From Cryptoclostridium sp036644995 (lineage in GTDB: Bacteria > Bacillota > Dehalobacteriia > UBA7702), in NCBI GenBank assembly GCA_036644995.1, contig JAVXOZ010000004.1:1-64000 (forward strand): a DNA stretch of 64,000 bases, given 5' to 3'. The position numbers and the translations under genes were made by a program. The notes below the pieces were generated by a model. That model was given only the letters and a program-made list of their open reading frames with translations. It was not told the origin of the DNA and made no database searches. Shown piece by piece: positions 1 to 9,685 of this stretch (its first letter is position 1; every line of letters starts with the position of its first letter).

Positions 1-51
1 AGCAGTCGATGGGAAGGGATTTTACCGAATATCAGACTTTATCAACAGCCT
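1..51. repeat. Right half of the structured intergenic repeat (copy A, cut by window edge)
   Basis: Bases 1-51 match the right half of the repeat at 38.3 kb almost base for base (GGGAAGGGATTTTACCGAAT, then ATCAGACTTTATCAACAGCCT). The left half lies outside the window. As in the other copies, a palindrome follows directly (52-82). Confidence 0.8.
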
Positions 52-85
52 AAAGCACTAAACCATTTTGGTTTAGTGCTTTTTT
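52..85 (+). terminator. Intrinsic terminator-like hairpin
   Basis: There is a perfect 13-bp stem (AAAGCACTAAACC / GGTTTAGTGCTTT) with a 5-nt loop, followed by a T run on the plus strand. It could end a plus-strand gene left of the window, and also act on the minus-strand htrA transcript. It also serves as the right flanking palindrome of repeat copy A. Confidence 0.7.
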
Positions 86-115
86 CATCTATATTAAAGG
101 TAATTAACCTTTATT

Positions 116-1519
116 TTATTCACCCTTATTTTCATCAAGGACAATTTTTACCGTACCGGCTTCACCGGATTCCATTCTGTAATAATTTAATTCCACGGTA
201 TCCCCGGGTTTATGCTTATTTTTTTCGGCGTTTAATTCCGAAACACCGGCAATTTCCACACCATTTATTTTAGTTATAATATCCCCTATTTTAAGAGAAC
301 TTTTAGCCGCAGGACTTTTTTCATCTATATAAGTAATATACACACCTGTGGGCACACGGTTATAGGCGGCAACATCTGTGCCAACATCTTCACCGCCAAT
401 ACCAATCATCGGGCGGCCTGAAACATAACCGTTGGCTATCAATTCATTCACAATGGGTACTGCTGTATCAATGGGAATAGCAAAGCCCATACCTTCGGCA
501 ACTTCGCCGCTGATTTTTGCAGAATTAATACCTATTACCAAACCTTTTCCATTAACCAAAGGACCACCGGAATTACCTGAATTGATGGCGGCATCGGTTT
601 GTATATAGTGCATTACCGCTGTTCCCATATCTACTTTTCTATCCAAAGCCGAGATGATGCCATCTGTAACCGAACCTGCAAAATCCAAGCCCAAAGGGTT
701 GCCAATGGCCACAACAGCCTCACCCACAACTAAGTCTTTAGAGGTGCCAAATTCAGCTACTGTTAAATTAGAAGCATCTATTTTAATAACCGCCAAATCC
801 GTTTGAATATCTGCACCCACCAACGTAGCAGCATATTCAGTGCCATCTTGCAAGGTTACTTTTAAATTATCAAAACCCGATACCACATGAGCATTGGTCA
901 GTATATAGCCATCTGCTTTCATAATAATGCCTGTACCTGCACCCTCACCTTGGGCAGTTTGCCCGGTTATACCCACTACCGCAGGGCCAACCTTGGCATT
1001 AATATCCGCTACGGAAAGTTCCGTATTTTTATTTACAGTTTTTTGTACCACTTCTTTGGACGGCTGTTGCTGAGTAACACCAGCAGTTTCGGTATTTTTA
1101 TCTTCAAAGAAAGTTGTATATACACCAATAGCACTAAAAGCCACCACCGCCACTGCAACAACGCCCAATACTGTATAAGCCAAGGATTTAAGCACTTTAC
1201 CCTTTTTTTTGGACTTAGGCGGCATTTTATAGCCACCATTTTCAGGATTAGTATATTGCGGGGATTGTTCTTCACCATTGGGTTCGCAAAAACCCTCATT
1301 TACCCATGGTTCATTTTTTATTTTATAATCAGCCACGCTATCCTCAGGTTCAGTATAATCGCCGCTGTTTTTACCTGCTAAATAATTATCCTCAAATTGA
1401 GCACCATAACTTTGGTTATCTTCATAGGATTTTTCACCATTGTTATCGCTGTTGTTTGGCGTGTTTTCCGTATTTTCTTCTTGGGGATAATTTTTAAAAT
1501 AATCTCTTTGGTCACTCAT
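116..1519 (-). CDS. htrA: HtrA/DegP-like membrane-anchored serine protease with PDZ domain
   Basis: This 467-residue protein is an S1C-family serine protease for quality control of exported proteins. The catalytic triad is visible as H211 (TNAHVV), D241 (QTDLAVI) and S317 (NSGNSGGPL). One membrane helix at about 109-134 follows a basic KSKKKGK stretch. The preceding 105 residues are acidic, Asn-rich, probably disordered and cytoplasmic. A PDZ domain fills about 375-460. GAGGAGG lies 8 nt before the ATG. The gene stands alone, divergent from the chromate transporter pair. The family assignment is secure; whether it is the HtrA, HtrB or YyxA paralogue cannot be told from sequence alone. Confidence 0.93.
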   Translation of the reverse strand: MSDQRDYFKNYPQEENTENTPNNSDNNGEKSYEDNQSYGAQFEDNYLAGKNSGDYTEPEDSVADYKIKNEPWVNEGFCEPNGEEQSPQYTNPENGGYKMPPKSKKKGKVLKSLAYTVLGVVAVAVVAFSAIGVYTTFFEDKNTETAGVTQQQPSKEVVQKTVNKNTELSVADINAKVGPAVVGITGQTAQGEGAGTGIIMKADGYILTNAHVVSGFDNLKVTLQDGTEYAATLVGADIQTDLAVIKIDASNLTVAEFGTSKDLVVGEAVVAIGNPLGLDFAGSVTDGIISALDRKVDMGTAVMHYIQTDAAINSGNSGGPLVNGKGLVIGINSAKISGEVAEGMGFAIPIDTAVPIVNELIANGYVSGRPMIGIGGEDVGTDVAAYNRVPTGVYITYIDEKSPAAKSSLKIGDIITKINGVEIAGVSELNAEKNKHKPGDTVELNYYRMESGEAGTVKIVLDENKGE

Positions 1520-1817
1520 ATTCCAAACCTCCTCAGGTATTATTAAGATTTTTTAACTATGGTGATAGTATAGTATTAAATTTTGATTTCATAAGGAATT
1601 AGAAGTGTAAAAACAGTGAACATACAATGATTTATCCAACACATTTTTAATTTTTCAATTACAAAAAATGAGCATTTATAACCCTTGCAACTTATCAATA
1701 AACCTTATATAATTAAACAGTAATTAAATACAATAATATCCAATTAAAATATAACTGCAAAAAGCAAATAATAAAAAAGATGGGCAAATAGAAATTCATT
1801 CATTTCTATTTTGAATT

Positions 1818-2360
1818 ATGGATGCAATAACAAATTTAAGAATTTTAATATCATATTTAAAAATAGGAACCTTAGCGTTTGGGGGCGGCTATGCACTGCT
1901 ACCCCTTTTAGAGCGTGAATTTGCCGAAAAAAGAAAATGGCTCACCACGGAAGAACTTTTAGATTATTTTGCCCTTTCAAATTCCATACCGGGTTTAATT
2001 GCCGTTAATACCGCCACATTTTTGGGCTATCGGCTAAAGGGAATTTCCGGCGCACTTTGTGCAGCACTGGGCATGATATTACCCTCTCTAATCATTATTT
2101 CTGTAATTGCTACGTTTTTTCAAACTTTTGGTGATATATCATGGCTGCAAAGCATCTTCAAAGGTTTAAACATAGCCATTGTGGTACTGCTTTTAGATGT
2201 GCTTATAAAAATGAGAAGTCGCAGTATTTACGACCTTATAACCTTTGGCATTTTCGGGATTGTTTTGGCATTATACCTTTATACAGGGCTAAACCCCGGA
2301 TTCTTTGTGCTGTTTGGAGCCTTGGTTGGGCTTTTATTGGCAGGAAGGAGTAAGCAATGA
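1818..2360 (+). CDS. chrA: Chromate transporter family protein, half-length subunit 1
   Basis: This is a 180-residue hydrophobic protein of the CHR family (chromate ion transporter). The family hallmark FGGGYALLPLLEREF is near residue 21, followed by the SNSIPGLIAVNTATFLGY motif and about five or six membrane segments. It is one half of the long ChrA proteins. The second half is encoded next, with a 4-nt ATGA overlap, so the pair probably forms a heterodimer. There is no clear Shine-Dalgarno before the ATG. Chromate is only the best-known substrate of the family; the real substrate here is unknown. The 298-bp space upstream (1520-1817) holds only the divergent promoters. Confidence 0.88.
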   Translation: MDAITNLRILISYLKIGTLAFGGGYALLPLLEREFAEKRKWLTTEELLDYFALSNSIPGLIAVNTATFLGYRLKGISGALCAALGMILPSLIIISVIATFFQTFGDISWLQSIFKGLNIAIVVLLLDVLIKMRSRSIYDLITFGIFGIVLALYLYTGLNPGFFVLFGALVGLLLAGRSKQ

Positions 2361-2902
2361 CTTACATCCTTCTCTTTTGGGAATTTTTTAAAACAGGGCT
2401 TTTATCCATAGGCGGCGGCTATGCCACACTGCCATTTTTAGTTAATATCAGTGAAACATACGGCTGGTATACCCAGGAACAATTAACTAATTTTATTGCG
2501 ATATCCGAAGTAACTCCAGGTGCCATAGGCATAAATATGGCAACTTTTGCCGGCAATGTAACCGCAGGTCTTTTAGGAGGCATTATTGCCACGGTAGCTT
2601 TGGTTTTACCTGCAATAATTATAATATTATCACTTTCAACTTTTGTACCCAATTATCGTGAAAATGCGTTTTTTAACCGCATATTTTATGGTATTATCCC
2701 TGTGGCAATGGCTTTGCTGGTGGGCACAGGTTGGCGGCTGTTTTCCGTAGCCCTTTTATCCTTTACATCAACAAAAACCATTATTGGTGCTTGGGTATTG
2801 TTTATTGCACTATGCTTACTCTATTTACCGAAACACCCATTTAAGGTTAGTCCGTTTTTATTACTATTTATAGGCGGAATTTGGGGGTTTGTATTTTTTT
2901 AA
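2357..2902 (+). CDS. chrA: Chromate transporter family protein, half-length subunit 2
   Basis: This 181-residue CHR-family half-transporter is paralogous to the gene just upstream. It has the SIGGGYATLPFLV hallmark near residue 17 and the SEVTPGAIGINMATFAG motif near residue 50, with several hydrophobic helices. Its start overlaps the stop of the first half by four bases, which implies translational coupling. The two tandem halves correspond to the two homologous domains of long ChrA proteins and probably act together as a membrane anion transporter. Confidence 0.88.
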   Translation: MTYILLFWEFFKTGLLSIGGGYATLPFLVNISETYGWYTQEQLTNFIAISEVTPGAIGINMATFAGNVTAGLLGGIIATVALVLPAIIIILSLSTFVPNYRENAFFNRIFYGIIPVAMALLVGTGWRLFSVALLSFTSTKTIIGAWVLFIALCLLYLPKHPFKVSPFLLLFIGGIWGFVFF

Positions 2903-2917
2903 TTTCTGAGGTGATTT

Positions 2918-4216
2918 ATGTCTAAAAATGCTTTAGTTTTAGGTGGCGGCGGCGCAAAAGGCAGTTACCAAATAGGGGTTTGGAAGGCACTAAACAAATT
3001 AGGCTGGGATTTTCAAACAGTAACAGGCACCTCGGTTGGTGCTTTAAACGGTGCACTTGTAATCCAAAATAATTACGAATTAGCAGAAGAACTTTGGCTA
3101 ACTATGGAAACAAAAAAAATAATAGAATCTGAAAATGCAAATAGTATAACCGAAGCCACCCATAATTTAAAATTAACGGAAAAAGCCCTAAATGCTCTGC
3201 CTTCCAAAGAAACAGGGCTAAGCACCGAGCCTTTAGGCAAGCTATTGCATGAATATGTAGATGAAGAAAAAATCCGTAAATCCCAAAAGGATTTTGGTTT
3301 AATAACAGTTTTAATGGATTCCCATAAACTACTGCCCCAATCTTTATTTATTGAAGATATACCCCAAGGTTATCTTGTGGATTATCTTTGGGCATCATCT
3401 TCTTTTTTTCCTGCTTTAAAAACCCATATTATTGATGGCAAGCATTATATTGATGGTGGCTACCATGATAATATCCCCATAACTTTGGCTTTAAAAAAAG
3501 ATGTGGATTCTGTTTTAGCCGTGGACTTAAATGCCATTGGTTTTACCAAAGAACCCCCACTCCAATCAAATCAAAAACTAATAACCATAAAACCATTTTG
3601 GGATTTGGGGGCAATTTTTAATTTTACAGGTAAAACCACCAAAAGGAATATAACTTTAGGTTATTTAGATACTTTAAAAGCCTTTAAGGAACTAAAAGGC
3701 TGCTACTACACTTTTGAAAACCAAGCATTTACCCAAAACAACCATACACGCAAAACCAAATTGGCACAAATTACCGATATAATGAAGGAAAACGAAAAAA
3801 ACCCACTTTTAGCTTTAGTAACCAACAGTACCACTAAAATACTGGAAAAAAAATACCGCAACAAGTTCACAACTGCCAATAATCTATTGGAGATAGGGGC
3901 AGAAGCTGCCGGGGAAATTTTTAATTTAAGCCCTGAGCTTATATATAGCGAAATAACATTTATTGAAACTTTGGAAAAAGCAGTTAAAAACTATCTGTTG
4001 GCACAAAAACTATACGATGATTTTGGGTTTAGTGCCACAAAATCTTTGCAAAAAAAACTGCTATCTTTAGATACACAAGGCAGAACCATGCTGTTGCAGC
4101 AACATCTCAATTCCACCTTTTTGGACCACTCCTCAACCGCAGAAGAAACTTTGGCTGTACTTTTCCCCCAAGAATTTATGGCAGCAACTTTTCTTTGGGC
4201 AAACAATATAGGCTAA
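2918..4216 (+). CDS. Patatin-like phospholipase
   Basis: This 432-residue protein belongs to the bacterial patatin family (RssA/YlbK-like). It shows the oxyanion loop GGGGAKGSYQIG (9-20), the nucleophile elbow GTSVG with Ser39, and the catalytic Asp179 in the DGGY motif, so the Ser-Asp dyad is intact. It probably hydrolyses acyl esters of membrane lipids. The C-terminal 200 residues are not recognisable as a domain. There is no signal peptide. It lies 15 bp after chrA and 31 bp before a lipid kinase gene, in a likely operon, so the context suggests membrane lipid turnover. The substrate is unknown. Confidence 0.88.
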   Translation: MSKNALVLGGGGAKGSYQIGVWKALNKLGWDFQTVTGTSVGALNGALVIQNNYELAEELWLTMETKKIIESENANSITEATHNLKLTEKALNALPSKETGLSTEPLGKLLHEYVDEEKIRKSQKDFGLITVLMDSHKLLPQSLFIEDIPQGYLVDYLWASSSFFPALKTHIIDGKHYIDGGYHDNIPITLALKKDVDSVLAVDLNAIGFTKEPPLQSNQKLITIKPFWDLGAIFNFTGKTTKRNITLGYLDTLKAFKELKGCYYTFENQAFTQNNHTRKTKLAQITDIMKENEKNPLLALVTNSTTKILEKKYRNKFTTANNLLEIGAEAAGEIFNLSPELIYSEITFIETLEKAVKNYLLAQKLYDDFGFSATKSLQKKLLSLDTQGRTMLLQQHLNSTFLDHSSTAEETLAVLFPQEFMAATFLWANNIG

Positions 4217-4247
4217 AATACAAAATAACACAAATGAGGTTTCATTT

Positions 4248-5165
4248 ATGAAATTTGTTTTTATTATAAACCCCATTGCCGGCAAGGGGCAATTTCAAAA
4301 AGAATTGCCAAAGATCATCCAAGGATTTTGCACCAATGAAAAAATTTCTTGGGAGATTTATATAACCAAGTCTATTCACGATGCACTGATTTTTGTAAAA
4401 AACTATCCTAAAAACCAAACAGTGCGTTTTTATGCAGTTGGAGGCGATGGCACCCTTAACGAAGTTATTAACGGTGCTATGAACCATGGCAACTGTGAAG
4501 TTGGGTTTTTTCCCTGTGGCTCAGGTAACGACTTTGCCCGCATATTTCAAAACCCCGAATATTTTTTGGATTTAAAAAGGCAGTTAAATGCCACAACCCA
4601 CCAAATTGATTTAATAAAAGCAAACCACAGCTATGCCATAAATATGTGTAATATGGGCTTAGACGCCCAAACCGCCGCAGATGTGCACCGCTTTACCAAA
4701 TTTATGCCCGGCACCATGGCTTACTCTGTTTCTTTGCTCAATAGCTTAGTGCATAAAATGGGCTTTGACGCCACGGTAACTTTAGATGACGAGGAAGTGA
4801 TAAAGGGCACATTTATTTTAGCCACTTTTGCCAATGGCATTGCCTATGGTGGCGGATATTACAGTGCACCAAAAGCAGAATATGATGATGGACTCATGGA
4901 TGTTTGTTTAATACAGCCTGTAAGCCGCCTTATCATAGCAAAATTACTAAATGCTTATAAAAATGGTCAACATTTAAGTGATGAACGTTTTAAAAAATAT
5001 ATGCTTTATCGCCGCTGCAAAAAAGTAGTGGTGGAAACCACAAAACCACAAATGCTATGCATAGATGGGGAATTTATAACCTCTGCCCAAAATACCATGG
5101 AAATTATACCAAAAGCCATACCCTTACTATTACCCCAAGGTGCCACAATAGCAAAAATTACCTAA
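4248..5165 (+). CDS. Diacylglycerol/lipid kinase family protein
   Basis: This 305-residue protein has the DAGK catalytic fold. It shows NPIAGKG (9-15), the nucleotide-binding GGDGTLNEVINGA around residue 65, and PCGSGNDFAR around residue 88. These are the signature motifs of the DgkB/YegS/BmrU family, which phosphorylates diacylglycerol or related lipids with ATP. It sits directly after the patatin-like lipase gene and probably shares its transcript. Lipase plus kinase would fit recycling of diacylglycerol to phosphatidate (inference). A GAGG site precedes the ATG. Confidence 0.9.
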   Translation: MKFVFIINPIAGKGQFQKELPKIIQGFCTNEKISWEIYITKSIHDALIFVKNYPKNQTVRFYAVGGDGTLNEVINGAMNHGNCEVGFFPCGSGNDFARIFQNPEYFLDLKRQLNATTHQIDLIKANHSYAINMCNMGLDAQTAADVHRFTKFMPGTMAYSVSLLNSLVHKMGFDATVTLDDEEVIKGTFILATFANGIAYGGGYYSAPKAEYDDGLMDVCLIQPVSRLIIAKLLNAYKNGQHLSDERFKKYMLYRRCKKVVVETTKPQMLCIDGEFITSAQNTMEIIPKAIPLLLPQGATIAKIT

Positions 5166-5236
5166 TACCTGCCCTATTGGGCAAAGGTACCAAATTGCAA
5201 AGAAAATACAATGTACATTAAATAAGGAGAATCAAT

Positions 5237-7165
5237 TTGAAAAGAAAATTTGTAACAGTTATTTTAGCTTTAACATTTTGTTTATTATTATACGGTTGCG
5301 GCAACTCGGAAAAGGAATCCACCTACACTCTGGATAAAAACGACCACGCAACCTTAACAGAGTTAAATAACTCAATAACAGAAGCTGAAAAAAAACAATA
5401 TGATGAAATAATAACCACCGAAGTAGCGGTAATAGGCAGCGATCCCGAAGGCATTGCCGCTGCGGTATCCGCAGCCAGAAATGGTATGGACACCAGACTT
5501 ATAGATTTTAACCGAGATAAGGTTGGTGGTTTATATACTTTAGGCTGGCTCAATATGATAGACTTAAATTATGCGGAAAAAGGTGGCTCTACATCTATAA
5601 ACCAAGGAATTTTTGCCGAGGTTTTGGCAGCCAATGATAACAAAACAGCTTTTACCATTGAACATATGGAAAAAATATTCAACGATATTCTCACCAAAGC
5701 CAAGGTAAAGGTAAAAACCGATTATGCCAAAGACAACTACCAAGTAATAATGGATGGCGATAGAATAATTGGCATAGGGCTATACGATGGGGATAAAAAA
5801 GTTTTGCTTAAAGCCCTAAAATATATAGATTCCACCCAAAATGCAGATATAGCCCGTTTAGCAGGGGTGGAATATTATAATGGTTTAGAAGAACTTAATT
5901 TAAAAGGTCAACGTGGGTGTGACACTTTGGTTTTTCAACTAAAAGGTGTGGATTGGCAGGTATTAAAAGACCACCTGCAAAATGACGATAATAAAGACAC
6001 AGGGGCAGATAATGCCAGTGCTTGGGGATATAGCGAAATAAAAAATTGTAAAATTTCAGACCCCGATATATATATGCGTGGCCCCAACATTGGACTACAA
6101 GAAGATGGCACCATACTTTTAAACGGTTTACAAATATTTCATATGGATATAGATGATGACCAAGCCATGGAAATTATGCGAAAAAGGGTTACCAATACTT
6201 TAAATAATGAACTTATCCCTTTTATGCGTGAAAACTTTGTGGGCTGGGAAAATGCAGAGCTTGCCGCAGTGGCACCGGAATTTTATATTCGTGAATCCTA
6301 CCACGTAAAAACCATAGATAGATTAGTGGGTGAAGATGCTTTTCAAAGTAATTTCCCGGAAAACTTCATTGCATCAGGGAGTTATTCCATTGATTTACAA
6401 GCCAGAGAAAAAGGTTTGTACGGCATAGCCTTATATGGCACATCTCCCTATGGTATCCCCTTTGGTGCCATGGTTTCAGATAAAGTTTCAAACTTGTTAA
6501 TAGCCGGTAAATGCGCAGGCTATGACAGCATAGCTGCGGGGAGTGCCCGTACTGTGCCTGTGGGTATGTCTTTGGGGCAAGGGGCAGGGGCAGGGGCAGC
6601 TTATGCCGTTACTAATGAAGAAAGCGATTTTCGTAATTTAGCAAAAGACAGCGAAGCTTTAAGCAATATTCAATCCTTGCTCAACGGTCAAGGGGCAAAA
6701 TTAGAGGTAGCAGAAAAAACGGATTTACAAAAGAATACCGCCGCATCACCATATTTTAATCAAATAAAATATCTGCGGGATAGGGGTCTTTTAACCTGTG
6801 GCTACACCAACGATTATCAGCTGAAAGAAACTGCTACCCGAGCCTCCATTAACAGTATGCAGTATGCCATCTCCTCAAATTCCCCATATAAAGTACCCAC
6901 CATCTCCCAAGATATATTGGCAGATAAAGCCAATATTAATTCAGAAAATTTATTGAGCATTATCAATCTCTTTCTTAATACTAAATATAAATCTCTGGAT
7001 GATTTAGCCACCAATAAAATTCTCAGTGAAAAAATAGTGGCAAAAATAGATAACAAAAAATCCATTACCAATGAAGTTTTTTACGGCACCATGGGAGAAT
7101 TGCTTAAATATATGGAAAAAGACGGGGAAACTTATTATGCAGAAAAATATAAAACAGCAAACTAA
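5237..7165 (+). CDS. FAD-dependent oxidoreductase lipoprotein with SLH-like C-terminal segment
   Basis: This 642-residue protein starts at TTG (GGAG 7 nt upstream). Residues 1-24 form a lipoprotein signal peptide with a lipobox ending at Cys21 (LLLYGC). An FAD-binding Rossmann motif follows at about 66-100 (VAVIGSDPEGIAAAVSAARNG), with the KVGGLYTLGWLN motif seen in FAD-dependent oxidoreductases of the PF12831 type. A second FAD contact is seen at LIAGKCAGYDSIAAGSARTVP near 420. The tail (about 510-550, YLRDRGLLTCGY, ATRASI) resembles one SLH motif. It is probably surface-exposed. The substrate is unknown, and the usual GxGxxG is altered to GSDPEG. Confidence 0.78.
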   Translation: MKRKFVTVILALTFCLLLYGCGNSEKESTYTLDKNDHATLTELNNSITEAEKKQYDEIITTEVAVIGSDPEGIAAAVSAARNGMDTRLIDFNRDKVGGLYTLGWLNMIDLNYAEKGGSTSINQGIFAEVLAANDNKTAFTIEHMEKIFNDILTKAKVKVKTDYAKDNYQVIMDGDRIIGIGLYDGDKKVLLKALKYIDSTQNADIARLAGVEYYNGLEELNLKGQRGCDTLVFQLKGVDWQVLKDHLQNDDNKDTGADNASAWGYSEIKNCKISDPDIYMRGPNIGLQEDGTILLNGLQIFHMDIDDDQAMEIMRKRVTNTLNNELIPFMRENFVGWENAELAAVAPEFYIRESYHVKTIDRLVGEDAFQSNFPENFIASGSYSIDLQAREKGLYGIALYGTSPYGIPFGAMVSDKVSNLLIAGKCAGYDSIAAGSARTVPVGMSLGQGAGAGAAYAVTNEESDFRNLAKDSEALSNIQSLLNGQGAKLEVAEKTDLQKNTAASPYFNQIKYLRDRGLLTCGYTNDYQLKETATRASINSMQYAISSNSPYKVPTISQDILADKANINSENLLSIINLFLNTKYKSLDDLATNKILSEKIVAKIDNKKSITNEVFYGTMGELLKYMEKDGETYYAEKYKTAN

Positions 7166-7240
7166 AAACAACACCTAAAAATTTATTTTTAGTAAAAATT
7201 AAAATTCCAACCCTATTTTGCACCAAATTCACAACTAAAA

Positions 7241-7268
7241 AGCAGGCGAAAATTTCGTCTGCTTTTTT
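7241..7268 (+). terminator. Intrinsic terminator between convergent genes
   Basis: An 11-bp near-perfect inverted repeat (AGCAGGCGAAA / TTTCGTCTGCT) is followed by TTTTTT. It ends the plus-strand transcript of the FAD lipoprotein gene. Confidence 0.8.
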
Positions 7269-7328
7269 ATGATTTTAAATATCTATAAATACCTAAAGAT
7301 ACGGTTTTAGCATAATGGGGAATCCGCT

Positions 7329-8729
7329 TTATTTTTTGCTTAAATATTCATGGATAGAGGCAGCGGCTTTTTTACCTGCACCCATTGCCAAAATAACTGT
7401 GGCGGCTCCTGTAACAGCGTCACCTCCTGCATAAACACCGGGTACAGATGTAGCACCTGTTTCTTCATCCGCAATTATGCCACCCCATTTATTGGCTTTT
7501 AAACCTTGGGTGCTGTTTATCAATAATGGATTGGGGGAATTGCCAATGGCTATTACCACGGTATCCACCTCCAAAACAAACTCACTATGGGGCTTTGGCA
7601 TAGGACGACGGCGACCGCTTTCATCGGGTTCTCCAAGCTCCATCTCCATACATTTAAGCCCTGTTACCCAGCCATTTTCATCACCCAATACCTCAATAGG
7701 GTTATTGAGATTTTTGAAAATTACACCCTCCTCTTTGGCGTGGTGCCTTTCCTCGGCACGGGCAGGCATTTCAACTTCACTGCGGCGGTAAACAATATAG
7801 GTGGTTTCAGCACCCAAACGTTTGGCACAACGGGCGGCATCCATAGCCACATTGCCACCACCAACCACCGCTGTTCTTTTACCCACCTTTATTGGGGTAT
7901 CGGTATTGGGAAAATCGTAAGCTTTCATTAAATTGGTTCTGGTTAAAAATTCATTAGCACTGTAAACCCCATTAAGATTCTCACCGGGCATCTTCATAAA
8001 ATTGGGCAAACCTGCACCGCTACCAATAAAGAAAGCATCAAAACCATATTCTTCCTGCAATTCTTCTAAAGATAACACCTTGCCTATAACCATATTACAT
8101 TCTATTTTAACACCCATATTTTCAATGGTTTTTATTTCGCTTTTCACCAATTCTTTGGGTAAACGAAACTCAGGAATACCATAGCTAAGAACCCCACCCG
8201 GAGTATGAAGTGCCTCAAAAATTGTAACTTCATAGCCCAGTTTAATCAAGTCCCCTGCCACGGTTAAGCCACCGGGGCCAGAGCCGATAACCGCTACTTT
8301 TTTACGGTTTTTATCTGGGCATTTAGCTTGAGAAAGCTCATCCGATGCCATGGCATAATCCGCCACAAAGCGTTCTAAACGACCAATACCCACGGGTTCG
8401 CCTTTTTTACCCCGTACGCATTTACCCTCGCACTGGCTTTCTTGGGGGCATACTCTGCCGCAAACACCGGGCAGTGAATTGGTTTCCTTAACAATTTCAT
8501 AAGCACCCAAAAAATCTTTTTCTTGGATTTTAGCGATGAATTGGGGTATTTGCACATTCACAGGGCAACCGCTAACACAGGGTTTCTTTTTGCAATCTAA
8601 ACAGCGAGCAGCTTCGGTTAATGCCATTTCTTCAGTATAGCCCAAAGCAACTTCCTTAAAATTTTTATTTCTAACATTGGCTGCTTGCTCCGGCATGGCT
8701 ACTTTTTCTTTGGATTTGTTGGTATCCAT
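7329..8729 (-). CDS. nfnB: NfnB: large subunit of NADH-dependent ferredoxin:NADP+ oxidoreductase (GltD-like)
   Basis: This 466-residue flavoprotein has an N-terminal Cys-rich iron-sulfur domain (CLDCKKKPCVSGCPV at 43-57, then CGRVCPQESQCEGKC). It has an FAD motif VIGSGPGGLTVAGDL and a second dinucleotide motif VVGGGNVAMDAAR for NADPH. The family includes the small subunit of glutamate synthase, but with nfnA adjacent and no gltA the electron-bifurcating transhydrogenase is the better call. The start is set at the ATG overlapping the nfnA stop (TAATG), with GGGGGTG 7 nt upstream. A longer upstream reading is less likely. Confidence 0.9.
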   Translation of the reverse strand: MDTNKSKEKVAMPEQAANVRNKNFKEVALGYTEEMALTEAARCLDCKKKPCVSGCPVNVQIPQFIAKIQEKDFLGAYEIVKETNSLPGVCGRVCPQESQCEGKCVRGKKGEPVGIGRLERFVADYAMASDELSQAKCPDKNRKKVAVIGSGPGGLTVAGDLIKLGYEVTIFEALHTPGGVLSYGIPEFRLPKELVKSEIKTIENMGVKIECNMVIGKVLSLEELQEEYGFDAFFIGSGAGLPNFMKMPGENLNGVYSANEFLTRTNLMKAYDFPNTDTPIKVGKRTAVVGGGNVAMDAARCAKRLGAETTYIVYRRSEVEMPARAEERHHAKEEGVIFKNLNNPIEVLGDENGWVTGLKCMEMELGEPDESGRRRPMPKPHSEFVLEVDTVVIAIGNSPNPLLINSTQGLKANKWGGIIADEETGATSVPGVYAGGDAVTGAATVILAMGAGKKAAASIHEYLSKK

Positions 8730-9571
8730 TAACGAACACCCCCAGTTAAGCGACAAATATGTTTATCCATAGATTCTTTTTCTTCAGCTTTATACATACT
8801 GCCACGACGCATTGCCTCGGCAAAATTTACTTTATGCCCATCAAAATCAGGCCCATCCACACAGGCAAATTTTGTTTCTCCGTCCACGGTTAGGCGGCAG
8901 GCACCGCACATTCCTGTGCCGTCCAACATAATGGAATTCATGGAAATTATGGTTTTAATATAGGGGTCACGGGTGATATCCGCCACGGCTTTCATCATGG
9001 GCACAGGACCAATGGCAATAACCGTATCATAGGTTTTTCCATCTTTTAGCAACTCCGCCAATTTGTTGGAAACAAAGCCTTTATAGCCCTGAGAACCATC
9101 ATCGGTGGTAATATAAAAATTAGTGGAAGCTTTTTCAAATTCCGCTTCTAAAATAACTAAATCTTTATTTCTAAACCCTGCAATCACATCAACTTTTGCC
9201 CCTAAATTATACAGAGCTTTAGCTTGGGGATAGGCAATGGCAACACCTAAGCCACCCCCTATTACACAGGCACTTTTAATACCATCCAATTCAGAGGCAA
9301 CACCCAATGGCCCTGCAAAATCCAGTAAAAAGTCCCCTTCTTCTAATTTAGATAATTGATCTGTGGTTTTACCCACAATTTGGAATATTATAGTAACCAA
9401 CCCTGCTTTAGCATCGGTATCCGCTATGGTTAAGGGTATTCTTTCACCTGTTTCATCAATACGCAAAATGATAAACTGACCCGGCTTACCCTTTTTGGCA
9501 ATGAGTGGTGCATCTATCCGAAACATGGTTACTTCCCTGTTTAAAACTGCTTTTTTTATTATTTTGTTCAT
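8729..9571 (-). CDS. nfnA: NfnA: small subunit of NADH-dependent ferredoxin:NADP+ oxidoreductase
   Basis: This 280-residue protein resembles ferredoxin-NADP reductase and dihydroorotate dehydrogenase electron-transfer subunits. It has FAD- and NAD-binding domains and, near residue 220, a cysteine cluster GTGMCGACRLTVDG with a later FACVDGPDFDGH that should bind [2Fe-2S]. It bears the NADH site of NfnAB, which couples NADH and reduced ferredoxin to NADPH formation. It is translationally coupled to nfnB. In an anaerobe using corrinoid and folate chemistry, NfnAB balances the ferredoxin and NADPH pools (family knowledge; role here inferred). Confidence 0.9.
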   Translation of the reverse strand: MNKIIKKAVLNREVTMFRIDAPLIAKKGKPGQFIILRIDETGERIPLTIADTDAKAGLVTIIFQIVGKTTDQLSKLEEGDFLLDFAGPLGVASELDGIKSACVIGGGLGVAIAYPQAKALYNLGAKVDVIAGFRNKDLVILEAEFEKASTNFYITTDDGSQGYKGFVSNKLAELLKDGKTYDTVIAIGPVPMMKAVADITRDPYIKTIISMNSIMLDGTGMCGACRLTVDGETKFACVDGPDFDGHKVNFAEAMRRGSMYKAEEKESMDKHICRLTGGVR

Positions 9572-9685
9572 TTTATCACTTCCTTTTGGTTGAACAATTT
9601 AGTTAAATAATCATACACCTCTTATATTCATTGTAAAATAATATATAAAAATAATCAAGGCATATTCAAATAATTCATAGTTAAT

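Noticed and set aside
887..1381. 164-codon plus-strand frame opposite htrA
   Set aside because: The minus-strand frame carries an intact HtrA catalytic triad and PDZ domain; the opposite frame has no ribosome binding site or motif.
7329..8756. Glutamate synthase small subunit (gltD)
   Set aside because: The sequence family overlaps, but no gltA/gltB large subunit is adjacent, while an NfnA partner is coupled by a TAATG overlap.
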